Positions 11,195 to 18,885 of a stretch of 64,000 nucleotides of DNA are shown here, piece by piece. The DNA comes from Actinospica acidithermotolerans. Lineage in GTDB: Bacteria > Actinomycetota > Actinomycetes > Streptomycetales > Catenulisporaceae. The notes under the pieces are model-generated. The model was not told the origin of the DNA. It made no database searches and saw only the letters and a program-made list of their open reading frames with translations. The number at the start of each line of letters is the position of its first letter. Positions within the stretch are counted from its first letter, which is position 1. The position numbers and the translations under genes were made by a program. The DNA lies in the NCBI RefSeq assembly GCF_018139625.1, contig NZ_JAGSOH010000018.1, forward strand, positions 1-64,000. Direction: 5' to 3'.

Positions 11195-11331
11195 GCCGTC
11201 CGGCACGGGCGCTCGCGGCTGATACCGCTCAGCGCCGGCGCTCGTGCCTGTGTCGAGCTACCGACCACGGTTGAAGGCGGCGTCCGGACGGGCGCTCGCG
11301 GCTGATACCGCTCAGCGCCGGCGCTCGTGCC
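11171..11331. repeat. About 80-bp tandem duplication joining the ends of bfr and tetR
   Basis: Copy 1 spans about 11171-11248 and copy 2 about 11252-11331. A 44-bp core is identical at 11205-11248 and 11288-11331; the flanking part (GTCGAG...CCGACCAC...GTCCGG) is diverged by small indels. Copy 1 covers the last codons and stop of bfr, copy 2 the last codons of the tetR gene on the other strand. Confidence 0.85.
11202..11248. terminator. Hairpin between convergent bfr and tetR
   Basis: GGCACGGGCGC at 11202-11212 pairs with GCGCTCGTGCC at 11238-11248 (11 pairs, one of them G-U in the plus-strand RNA). It lies just after the bfr stop and could terminate transcription in both directions. No T-tract follows. 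Confidence 0.4.
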
Positions 11332-12271
11332 CGCTCGGCGGCAGGAACGTCGACAGGCCCCGAACCAGGATGTCCAGGCCCAGCTCGAAGCGGTCGAACA
11401 TCGGCGTCTCCGGATCGCCGGTCTCGCCCACCATGACCCGCGCCAGCGACGTCAGGTTCGGGAACTGCTCCTCCGGCAGCGCCTCGAGGTAGTCGCCGAC
11501 CTGGCTCATCGCCTCCCGCACCTGCTCGGGCGTGGAGTCCGGGTACCGCTGCTGCCACATGTAGTCCTCGATCGCCGTACCCACCATGTACTGGCCGATC
11601 AGGTCCCCCGCGTACGCCGCGACGTAGTCCGGCATCCCGTGCGCGCGCAGCAGCCTGAGCATGTTCTCGATGTTCCGAAGTCCGTTGGGGCCGAACGGGA
11701 TCCGGCCCAGCAGGGCTCTGGCGATGTCGCGGTGCGCGGTCAGCGTGCGATAGCCGGCGCGCACCATGTTCTTGATCTGCTCCTGCCAGTCGACGACGTC
11801 TCCGGCGGGGTCCTGCGCGCCGACAGCGCTCTCCGCCATGATCTCGTCGACGATCAGGTCCATCAGCTCATCCTTGTTCGCCACGTACGCGTAGAGCGAC
11901 GCGGCCCCGGTGCCGAACTCCTGGGCGACGCGGCGCATCGAGACGGCGTCGAACCCCTCCTCGTCGATGATCCGGATGGCAGCCGCGACGATGGCCTCCC
12001 GGCTGAGCGCGGGCTTATCGGAACGCGGCTTGCGCGAACCGGCCTCGCGGGCCCAGGGCGGCGGCGGAATGACCCCGGCGCGAGTAGCGGAAACCCGGCT
12101 CGCGGCGGCCCGAGAGGCGGCCGCACGCAGATCCCCGGCCTGCCGCGCCGCATCCTCGGACTGGCCGACGGCCTGACCCGCCTCGCCCTCGGACTCGTCC
12201 CCGGACTGGCCGACGGGCCGCCGCGCCTCGTCCCCGGACTCGTCCCCGGCCGGCTCCGACTGCGCTGGCAT
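11312..12271 (-). CDS. TetR family regulator with long N-terminal tail and TetR_C domain
   Basis: A 319-residue protein. The first 100 residues are low-complexity (Ala/Gly/Glu/Gln, with repeats such as GQSGDESEGEAGQAVGQSED). The TetR helix-turn-helix follows at about 105-150 (TGAASLYAYVANKDELMDL) and then a TetR_C-type ligand domain like that of TetR/TtgR regulators with MFS partners. The ATG at 12271 has AAGGAGG immediately upstream. It is divergent from an MFS gene across a five-copy operator array, so it most likely represses both. The long disordered tail before the DNA-binding domain is unusual. Confidence 0.88.
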   Translation of the reverse strand: MPAQSEPAGDESGDEARRPVGQSGDESEGEAGQAVGQSEDAARQAGDLRAAASRAAASRVSATRAGVIPPPPWAREAGSRKPRSDKPALSREAIVAAAIRIIDEEGFDAVSMRRVAQEFGTGAASLYAYVANKDELMDLIVDEIMAESAVGAQDPAGDVVDWQEQIKNMVRAGYRTLTAHRDIARALLGRIPFGPNGLRNIENMLRLLRAHGMPDYVAAYAGDLIGQYMVGTAIEDYMWQQRYPDSTPEQVREAMSQVGDYLEALPEEQFPNLTSLARVMVGETGDPETPMFDRFELGLDILVRGLSTFLPPSGHERRR

Positions 12272-12329
12272 CCCGCCTCCTTCTCGCGGCCCGCACGTCT
12301 GCGGGCACCCGGCCACCGTACCGCCGGAC

Positions 12330-12412
12330 GAACAGCGTACGCAATGCGAACGGCGTTCTTGACACGAACGCCGTTCGCGCGTAGAACGGTGTTCGAAAGC
12401 TAAACACTGTTC
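12330..12412. promoter_or_regulatory. Array of five 11-bp operator repeats with exact 18-bp period
   Basis: Copies of a GAACGGCGTTC-type palindrome begin at 12330 (GAACAGCGTAC), 12348 (GAACGGCGTTC), 12366 (GAACGCCGTTC), 12384 (GAACGGTGTTC) and 12402 (AAACACTGTTC). Every step is exactly 18 bp. The array lies between the divergent tetR and MFS genes and surrounds the MFS promoter. The middle copies are the best palindromes and the outer ones are degenerate. Confidence 0.85.
12359..12387 (+). promoter_or_regulatory. MFS promoter embedded in the operator array
   Basis: A consensus -35 TTGACA (12359-12364) and a -10-like TAGAAC (12382-12387) are separated by 17 bp. Operator copies 3 and 4 fall within the spacer and over the -10, so bound repressor would block polymerase. 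Confidence 0.65.
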
Positions 12413-12431
12413 GTCCCGGGGAGGGATTCCG

Positions 12432-13970
12432 ATGAGCACCACGATGGACAAGGAGCCGCACACCGGCGCGGCCGGCGACGCCGGCGCAAGCGCGGGCGGC
12501 GTTGACGGCGTTGACGGCGCTGACGGCGCGGCGAAGGCGGGCAAGGCCGCCAAGAACTCGCGTCTGCAGACGGCCGTGCTGCTGACCGTGCTCGGCGCCG
12601 ACGTCATGGACCTGCTGGACTCGACGATCGTCAACGTGGGCTCGCCGTCGATCGCCCGCGACCTGCGCGCCACCACGACCCAGCTGCAGTGGATCATCGC
12701 GGGCTACACGCTGGCCATGGCCGTCGCGCTGATCACCGGCGGCCGGCTCGGCGACCTGTACGGCCGCCGCCGGATGTTCCTCGGCGGCATCGGCGCCTTC
12801 ACCCTGATGTCCGCGCTCGCCAGCGCCTCGGTCGACCCGCAGATGCTGGTCACGACGCGGTTCCTGCAGGGCCTGGCCGCCGCGCTGATGCTCCCGCAGG
12901 GGCTGGCGATCATCCGCTCGGTCTTCCCGTCCGACAGGGCCGGCGCCGCGATGAGCATCTTCGGCCCGGTGATGGGCGTGGCCGCGACCGTCGGCCCGAT
13001 CCTCGGCGGCGCCCTGGTGACCGCGAACCTGTTCGGCTCGCAGTGGCGCTCGATCTTCTGGGTCAACATCCCGGTCGGCGTCCTCGCGTTCGTCTGCGCC
13101 TGGCGCGTGGTCCCCAGGGACGAGCCGCACGGCCCGGACGCGCCGACCCTCGACGTCACCGGCATGCTGCTGTCCGGAATCGGCATGCTGCTGCTCGTCT
13201 ACCCGCTCATCCAGGGCCGCGAGAAGGGCTGGCCGGTGTACATGTTCGTACTCATGGCCGCGTCGGTCCCGGTCTTCGCGCTCTTCGGCCTCCAGCAGCG
13301 GATGCGCTCCCGCAGCGGCCGCACCCCGCTCGTCACGCTGTCGCTGTTCCGCAAGCCGGCCTTCGTCGGCGGCCAGATCTTCGGCATGTTCTTCTTCTGC
13401 GCACTCGGCGGCCTGTTCCTGGTGCTCGTCCTGCACCTTCAGCTCTCGCTGGGCTACACCTCCCTGCACGCAGGCCTGACGAGCCTGCCGTTCTCCCTCG
13501 CCGTAGCGATCGGCGCCGGGCTCGGCGGCGGCCTGCTCGCCCCGAAGTTCGGCCGCCACGTCCTGCACGCCGGCATCGTCGCCATGGCCATCGGGCTGGC
13601 CGGTCTCGCCTGGAGCATCGAGCACTGGGGCATGAGCCTGACGAGCCTCGACCTCGCACCCGCATACACCCTGTGCGGCCTCGGCTTCGGCCTGCTCGTC
13701 GCCAGCTACTTCGGCATCATGGTCAGCGCCATCGAGGACCACGAGACCGGCTCGGCCGGAGGACTGATGAACGCCCTCCAGCAGCTCGCCAACACCCTGG
13801 GCGCGGCCCTGTTCGGCACCCTGTACTTCAACGGCCTCACCGACGGCCACACCTCGGTCTCGTCGGCCAGTTCGACCCTCGCCTGGGCCACCGTCGTCGT
13901 CGTGCTCTGCATCCCCCTCGGCTTCCTGATGCCGAAGCGCATCAAGCCCTCGGCACTCGAAGCGCACTGA
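12432..13970 (+). CDS. DHA2-family MFS efflux transporter
   Basis: A 512-residue membrane protein of the 14-helix EmrB/QacA class, with helix 1 LGADVMDLLDSTIVNVGSPS (the acidic DLLDST motif typical of DHA2 pumps), the GGRLGDLYGRRRMFL loop and AATVGPILGGALV. The first 50 residues are a Gly/Ala-rich cytoplasmic tail with the repeated Gly-Val-Asp-Gly pattern. GGGGAGGGATTCCG precedes the ATG at 12432. Divergent from, and probably repressed by, the tetR gene at 11312-12271. Confidence 0.9.
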   Translation: MSTTMDKEPHTGAAGDAGASAGGVDGVDGADGAAKAGKAAKNSRLQTAVLLTVLGADVMDLLDSTIVNVGSPSIARDLRATTTQLQWIIAGYTLAMAVALITGGRLGDLYGRRRMFLGGIGAFTLMSALASASVDPQMLVTTRFLQGLAAALMLPQGLAIIRSVFPSDRAGAAMSIFGPVMGVAATVGPILGGALVTANLFGSQWRSIFWVNIPVGVLAFVCAWRVVPRDEPHGPDAPTLDVTGMLLSGIGMLLLVYPLIQGREKGWPVYMFVLMAASVPVFALFGLQQRMRSRSGRTPLVTLSLFRKPAFVGGQIFGMFFFCALGGLFLVLVLHLQLSLGYTSLHAGLTSLPFSLAVAIGAGLGGGLLAPKFGRHVLHAGIVAMAIGLAGLAWSIEHWGMSLTSLDLAPAYTLCGLGFGLLVASYFGIMVSAIEDHETGSAGGLMNALQQLANTLGAALFGTLYFNGLTDGHTSVSSASSTLAWATVVVVLCIPLGFLMPKRIKPSALEAH

Positions 13971-14063
13971 CATCCCCTAGTTCGTCAGGCCCTTGCCTTG
14001 GGGGGCGAGCCAGTCGGAGCACATGCCCGTGGAGCACCAATGCGAATCATGAGATGAACACAG

Positions 14064-14096
14064 CGAAGCGCCGGAGGAATGCCCTCCGGCGCTTCG
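14064..14096. terminator. Bidirectional hairpin terminator
   Basis: A perfect 14-bp stem (CGAAGCGCCGGAGG and its complement) with a 5-nt loop sits between the convergent MFS and HNH genes. The rest of the 153-bp gap has nothing recognisable. Confidence 0.7.
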
Positions 14097-14123
14097 TCGA
14101 GCAGTGAGGCTAATTCGTCGCGG

Positions 14124-15068
14124 CTACTTGTCGGCCGCGGCGCCTTCCTTTTCCTTCTCTTCCTTCTTCGCCTCGTCCGCCGTCACGAACTCGGCGGCGG
14201 CCTCGGTGCCGGCCATCCGGAAACGCAGCGCCTCCCACAGCGGGCCAGGGATCACGTGGATTCCGTAATGAGTCCGGTGATGATTGGCGCACAAGACTTC
14301 CAGGTTCCCGGGCGACTCAGCCCACTGCTGGAACTCTTCGTCATTATCGAAATGCAATCCGAGCGCTTCCTGAAGCTTCTTCGGGTCCACCTCGTTGATC
14401 TGGGAGAACTCGATGTAGGTGTGGTGCAGCTCGGGCTCGCCGCCGCAGAGCTCGTCGGCGATGATGCACTTCCACAGGCCCTGGCGCTTGAGACGGGCCT
14501 TGGCCTGCTCGAAGAGGTGGTAGTGCGGGTCGTCCTCGCGCGGGGCGTGGTCCGGCACGTGGGTCTCGATGTGCACGGTCATCATCTGGTCGTGCGCGGC
14601 GGTCACGGGGGCGTCGGCGACGTCCTTCACGTGCGTGTGCGCGTGCGCGGCGGGAGCGCCCGCGAGCGGGGCGTAGGTGCGCTGCGGGGGGACCGGGTCA
14701 TGCGAGTGCTCGTGCGAGTGCGCCGCGGGCGCCTCGGGCTCCGCAGCGGGCTTCTCGGCGGTCTTCTTGGCGGCGGCCTTCTTGGCCGGCGCCTCGGCCT
14801 TCGGCTCGGCGGTCTTGGCCGCTGCCTTCTTCGCCGCGGGCTTGTCCTCGGCCGCGGCGGCCTTCTTGGCGGCGGGCTTCTCCTGCGCCGGCTCGGCCTT
14901 CTTCGCCGCCGCGGGCTTCGCCGCGGCCTTCTTGGCCGGGGCCGGCTCCGCCTCGGCCTCGTGGGAGTGCGAGTGCTTCTCCGCGTACTCCTCGGCGGCC
15001 TTGCGCTTCGCCGCCTCCTCGCGCTCCTTCTCCTCGTCGTCGCCGAAGATCTTCTTCAAAAAGCCCAT
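14124..15068 (-). CDS. HNH-fold protein with histone-H1-like Lys/Ala tail
   Basis: A 314-residue protein in three parts. Residues 1-30 are charged (MGFLKKIFGDDEEKEREEAA). Residues 35-125 are a Lys/Ala/Pro/Glu tail with at least eight AAKK/KKAAAK-type units, like histone H1 or the HupS tail, ending in His-rich HSHEHSHD. The C-terminal region has a putative HNH/zinc-finger nuclease core: CIIADELCGGEPELHHTYIE and then NLEVLCANHHRTHYGIHVI. The HH...N...HxxxH order fits the HNH His-Me finger. The tail suggests DNA or RNA binding. I do not recognise this exact architecture. It could be catalytically inactive. Confidence 0.75.
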   Translation of the reverse strand: MGFLKKIFGDDEEKEREEAAKRKAAEEYAEKHSHSHEAEAEPAPAKKAAAKPAAAKKAEPAQEKPAAKKAAAAEDKPAAKKAAAKTAEPKAEAPAKKAAAKKTAEKPAAEPEAPAAHSHEHSHDPVPPQRTYAPLAGAPAAHAHTHVKDVADAPVTAAHDQMMTVHIETHVPDHAPREDDPHYHLFEQAKARLKRQGLWKCIIADELCGGEPELHHTYIEFSQINEVDPKKLQEALGLHFDNDEEFQQWAESPGNLEVLCANHHRTHYGIHVIPGPLWEALRFRMAGTEAAAEFVTADEAKKEEKEKEGAAADK

Positions 15069-15181
15069 GTCCGCCCCCTGGGGTGTGGTCGGTCCTTCGC
15101 TGTCGCGCACGAAGGTAGCCCCCGCCCCAGGGGTCTATCAACAGCCTCAAACAGTTCGATATCGGCGCAGTACGCCGCAGT

Positions 15182-16216
15182 TCATACGCAATCTGCGATG
15201 ATCTGGGCCGCGGTCGCCGCCGACTTCTCCGTTACGTCCAAATGCGTGATGGCTCGCAGGGTTCTGGGACCCATCGCCCCGATCAGTACCCCTTGCTCCC
15301 GCGCCCGGTCCGCCACGCCGGACGCGCCGCGGGGGGCGTCGATGAGCAGGATGTTGGTCTCGGGCTCACTGACCGTCAGTCCGCGCTCGCGCAGGCCCTC
15401 GGAGAGCAGGCGGGCGTTGGCGTGGTCCTCGGCCATCCGCTCGATGTGGTGCTCGAGCGCGTACAGCCCGGCGGCGGCGAGCATGCCGGCCTGGCGCCAG
15501 CCGCCGCCGAGGCGGTGTCGCAGGACCCTGGCTTGCTCGCGCTGCTCTTCGGCGAGGAGGAGGATCGAGCCCACGGGGGCGCCCAGGCCCTTGGAGAGGC
15601 AGACGGACAGGGTGTCGGCGATCTTGCCGTACTCGGCGAGCGGGGTTCCGCCGGCGACGTGGGCGTTCCACAGGCGGGCGCCGTCGAGGTGGATCTTGAC
15701 TCCGCGCTCGTCGGCCAGGGCCCTGATCTCGCGGAGTGTTTCGAGGGGGTAAACGGATCCGCCGCCGCGGTTGTGCGTGTTCTCCAGTTCGATGACCTTC
15801 GTGCCGACCACGTAGGGGCCGTGCGGGCGCACGAGGCGGTCGAGCTGGTCTGCCGTGAGCAGGCCGCGCTCGGTGAGCGTGGTGCGGGTCTGCACGCCCG
15901 CGTGCCAGGCCAGGCCTGCGTCCTCGTGCGCGACGATGTGGGCGTCGGCGTCGCAGACCACTTCCTCGCCGGGCGCCGCGTGCATCCGCAGGCCGATGTG
16001 GTTGGCCATGACGCCGGTCGGCACGAACAGGGCCGTGGTCAGTCGGGAGTCCGGGCCGCCGAACAGGGCGAGCGCGCGGGCTTCGAGCGCGGCGACGGAC
16101 GGGTCCTCGCCGTAGACGTCGTCGCCCACCTCGGCGTCGAGCATGGCCGCGCGCATCGCGGGGGTGGGCCGGGTGACGGTGTCGCTGCGCAGGTCGATGG
16201 GGGGAGAAATGGTCAT
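15182..16216 (-). CDS. ltaE: Low-specificity L-threonine aldolase
   Basis: A PLP-dependent enzyme of 344 residues that splits threonine or allo-threonine to glycine and acetaldehyde. It has the characteristic opening DLRSDTVTRPTPAMRAAM, the GDDVYGEDPSV loop, and the PLP-lysine in SVCLSKGLGAPVGS at about residue 208. Glycine made here could feed ThiO, but no operon supports that. No Shine-Dalgarno precedes the ATG at 16216. Instead a 9-bp inverted repeat (16214-16222 with 16235-16243) includes the start codon and may hide it, or serve as the terminator of the DAHP synthase gene 43 bp upstream. Confidence 0.92.
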   Translation of the reverse strand: MTISPPIDLRSDTVTRPTPAMRAAMLDAEVGDDVYGEDPSVAALEARALALFGGPDSRLTTALFVPTGVMANHIGLRMHAAPGEEVVCDADAHIVAHEDAGLAWHAGVQTRTTLTERGLLTADQLDRLVRPHGPYVVGTKVIELENTHNRGGGSVYPLETLREIRALADERGVKIHLDGARLWNAHVAGGTPLAEYGKIADTLSVCLSKGLGAPVGSILLLAEEQREQARVLRHRLGGGWRQAGMLAAAGLYALEHHIERMAEDHANARLLSEGLRERGLTVSEPETNILLIDAPRGASGVADRAREQGVLIGAMGPRTLRAITHLDVTEKSAATAAQIIADCV

Positions 16217-16259
16217 GGCCGCAGCTTAGGCGCCGCGGCCATGAGGTGGAGCGCCGGGT

Positions 16260-17597
16260 TTACCGGGTCTCGCGGTACATCTCCGCGACCAGGAACGCGA
16301 GGTCGAGCGACTGCGAGCGGTTCAGGCGCGGGTCGCAGGCCGACTCGTAGCGGGTGCCGAGGTCGTCGAACACGATCTCGTCGCCGCCTCCGACGCACTC
16401 GGTGACGTCGTCGCCGGTGAGCTCGACGTGGATGCCGCCGGGGTGGCTGCCGAGACCGCGGTGCACCTCGAAGAAGCCCTTGACCTCGTCGAGCACGTCG
16501 TCGAAGCGGCGGGTCTTGTGCCCGCTGGGCGCCTCGAAGGTGTTGCCGTGCATCGGGTCGCAGATCCAGGCGACCTGGTGGCCCTCGGAGGTGACCTTCT
16601 CGATCAGCGCGGGGAGCTTGTCGCGCACCACGCCGGCGCCCATCCGCACCACGAAGGTGAGCCGGCCGGGCTCGCGGTGCGGGTCGAGCTTGTCGAGGTA
16701 GGAGATCGCCGCGTCCGGGGACGTGGTCGGCCCGAGCTTGATGCCGATCGGGTTGCGGATCTTGGAGAAGTAGTCGACGTGCGCGCCGTCGAGGTCGCGG
16801 GTGCGCTCGCCGATCCACACGAAGTGCGCCGAGGTGTTGTACGGCTCGCGGGTGCGCGAGTCGATGCGGGTGAGCGCCGACTCGTACTCGAGCAGCAGGC
16901 CCTCGTGCGAGGAGAAGAACTCGACCGAGCGCAGCTCCTCCGGGTCCGTCCCGCAGGCCTCCATGAAGCGCAGCGCGCGCTCGATCTCGCCCGCGAGCAC
17001 CTCGTAGCGCTCGCCGGCCGGGGAGCTGGCGACGAAGTCCTGGTTCCAGGCGTGCACCTGGCGCAGGTCGGCGTAGCCGCCGGTGGTGAAGGCGCGCACC
17101 AGGTTCAGGGTCGCGGCGCTGGAGTGGTACATCCGGACCATCCGCCACGGGTCCGGGATGCGGGCGTCGGGGGTGAACTCGAAGCCGTTGACGGAGTCTC
17201 CGCGGTACGCCGGGAGGGTGACGCCGTCCCGGGTCTCGGTGTCCTTGGAGCGGGGCTTGCCGTACTGCCCGGCGATCCGGCCGATCTTGACGACGGGCAC
17301 GGAGGCGGCGTACGTGAGCACGGCGGCCATCTGCAGCAGCGTCTTGAGCTTGTTCCGGATCGCATCGGCCGTGACGGCGTCGAAGGTCTCGGCGCAGTCG
17401 CCGCCCTGGAGGATGAAGGCCTCGCCGCGGGCCACGGCGGCGATCCGCTCCTTGAGCAGGTCGCACTCGCCCGCGAAGACCAGCGGGGGATACGAGCGCA
17501 GCTCCGCGGCGGCGCGGGTCAGTTCACCGGCGTCGGGCCACGAGGGCTGCTGCTTGGCGGTCAGTTTCCGCCAGGTATCCATTTCGGTCGTATCCAC
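16260..17597 (-). CDS. aroH: 3-deoxy-7-phosphoheptulonate synthase, class II
   Basis: First enzyme of the shikimate pathway (phosphoenolpyruvate plus erythrose 4-phosphate). The 445-residue protein is of the plant/actinobacterial class II type, with LQGGDCAETFD (metal-ligand Cys), KIGRIAGQYGKPRS, and the metal-binding ICDPMHGNT near the C-terminus. The start is uncertain: GTG at 17597 lies 6 nt after a TACCCT -10-like box and would be leaderless, whereas ATG at 17582 has only a poor ribosome site. It supplies chorismate for the trpEG and trpD genes in this window. The symbol follows Streptomyces usage; aroG or aroF are also used. Confidence 0.93.
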   Translation of the reverse strand: MDTTEMDTWRKLTAKQQPSWPDAGELTRAAAELRSYPPLVFAGECDLLKERIAAVARGEAFILQGGDCAETFDAVTADAIRNKLKTLLQMAAVLTYAASVPVVKIGRIAGQYGKPRSKDTETRDGVTLPAYRGDSVNGFEFTPDARIPDPWRMVRMYHSSAATLNLVRAFTTGGYADLRQVHAWNQDFVASSPAGERYEVLAGEIERALRFMEACGTDPEELRSVEFFSSHEGLLLEYESALTRIDSRTREPYNTSAHFVWIGERTRDLDGAHVDYFSKIRNPIGIKLGPTTSPDAAISYLDKLDPHREPGRLTFVVRMGAGVVRDKLPALIEKVTSEGHQVAWICDPMHGNTFEAPSGHKTRRFDDVLDEVKGFFEVHRGLGSHPGGIHVELTGDDVTECVGGGDEIVFDDLGTRYESACDPRLNRSQSLDLAFLVAEMYRETR

Positions 17598-17828
17598 CCG
17601 TCCAGGGTACGGGACGCCAATGGCCGCCCCCGAGCGGGTTTCGCCAGGCGAGACGCGCACCCCGGACGGGCGGATACGCCGGGCCGGCGGGCGGCGCGGC
17701 CCGGCGCCCGGCGCGGCGGGGCGGTCCGGCGGACGGCGCGTGCCAGGACGTGGCGTGGCCGCCCCGCGGGGCCACGCGTCCCGGCCGACGGCACGACGGC
17801 GAGCGCGCGCGTCCCCGCGGCCGGCGCG

Positions 17829-18821
17829 TCAGTCGGCGAGCACGTCCTCGATCGCGGCCAGTTCGGAGTCGTCGAGGGCCGGGGCGTCGAGGGCGCCGAG
17901 GTTGGCGTCGAGTTGGCGGACGGAGGAGGCGCCGATCAGCGTCGACGTCATGCGCGGGTCGCGCAGCGTCCAGGCCAGGGCGAGCTGGGCGAGGGTCTGT
18001 CCGCGGCCCTCGGCGATCTTGTTGAGCGCGCGCACCCTGGCCATCACGTCGTCCGTGAGCGCCTGCTCCGTGAGGAAGTGCCCGACCGCCGCGCGGGAGT
18101 CCGCGGGTACGCCGTCGAGGTAGCGGTCGGTCAGCCGCCCCTGGTCCAGCGGCGAGAAGCAGATCGCGCCGGCGCCGACCTCTTCGAGGGCGTCGAGCAG
18201 CCCGCCCTCGACCCGCTGCCGGTCGAACATGTTGTAGCGCGGCTGGTGGATCAGCAGCGGCGTGCCGAGTTCGCGCAGGATGTGCGCGGCCCGGCGGGTC
18301 TGCTCGGGGTCGTAGTTCGAGATGCCGACGTACAGCGCCTTGCCGGAGCGCACGGCGTGGTCGAGCGCGCCCATCGTCTCCTCCAGCGGGGTGTCCGGGT
18401 CGGGACGATGGCTGTAGAAGATGTCGACGTACTCAAGGCCCATCCGGGCCAGCGACTGGTCCAGCGAGGCGATCAGGTACTTGCGCGAGCCCCATTCGCC
18501 GTAAGGCCCGGGCCACATGTCGTAGCCCGCCTTGGTGGAGACGACGATCTCGTCGCGGTACGGCCGGAAGTCGGCGCGCAGGTGCCGGCCGAAGTTCTCC
18601 TCGGCGGAGCCGGGCGGCGGGCCGTAGTTGTTCGCGAGGTCGAAGTGCGTCACCCCGCGGTCGAAGGCGCGGCGCAGGACGGCGCGCTGGTTCTCGAACG
18701 TGTAGGTGTCGCCGAAGTTGTGCCAGAGGCCGAGGGAGACGGCCGGCAGGCGCAGGCCGCTGCGACCCGAGCGGCGGTAGGTCATCGAGTCGTAGCGATC
18801 CGCGGCAGCGAGGTAGCTCAT
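17829..18821 (-). CDS. Aldo/keto reductase (L-glyceraldehyde 3-phosphate reductase type)
   Basis: A 330-residue NADPH-dependent oxidoreductase of the AKR14/YghZ group. It has the catalytic Asp-Tyr pair region THFDLANNYGPPPGSAEENF, the lysine in VVSTKAGYDMWPGPYGEWGS, the YVDIFYSHRPDPDTP histidine, and a C-terminal cofactor-binding LIGASSVRQL. The insert MWPGPYGEWGS is typical of the YghZ group, which detoxifies methylglyoxal or reduces glyceraldehyde phosphate. It is divergent from a MerR gene, with 64 bp between them, so that regulator is its probable controller. Confidence 0.9.
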   Translation of the reverse strand: MSYLAAADRYDSMTYRRSGRSGLRLPAVSLGLWHNFGDTYTFENQRAVLRRAFDRGVTHFDLANNYGPPPGSAEENFGRHLRADFRPYRDEIVVSTKAGYDMWPGPYGEWGSRKYLIASLDQSLARMGLEYVDIFYSHRPDPDTPLEETMGALDHAVRSGKALYVGISNYDPEQTRRAAHILRELGTPLLIHQPRYNMFDRQRVEGGLLDALEEVGAGAICFSPLDQGRLTDRYLDGVPADSRAAVGHFLTEQALTDDVMARVRALNKIAEGRGQTLAQLALAWTLRDPRMTSTLIGASSVRQLDANLGALDAPALDDSELAAIEDVLAD

Positions 18822-18885
18822 GAAGTTGATCCTAGGCTTGAGCGAGCTTGACTCTCCACCCACTGGAAGCCGGAGCGTGGACGCC

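Noticed and set aside
16428-18851. 807-codon frame opposite DAHP synthase and the aldo/keto reductase
   Set aside because: Antisense frame created by high GC at codon third positions. It covers two well-supported genes and has no recognisable motif.
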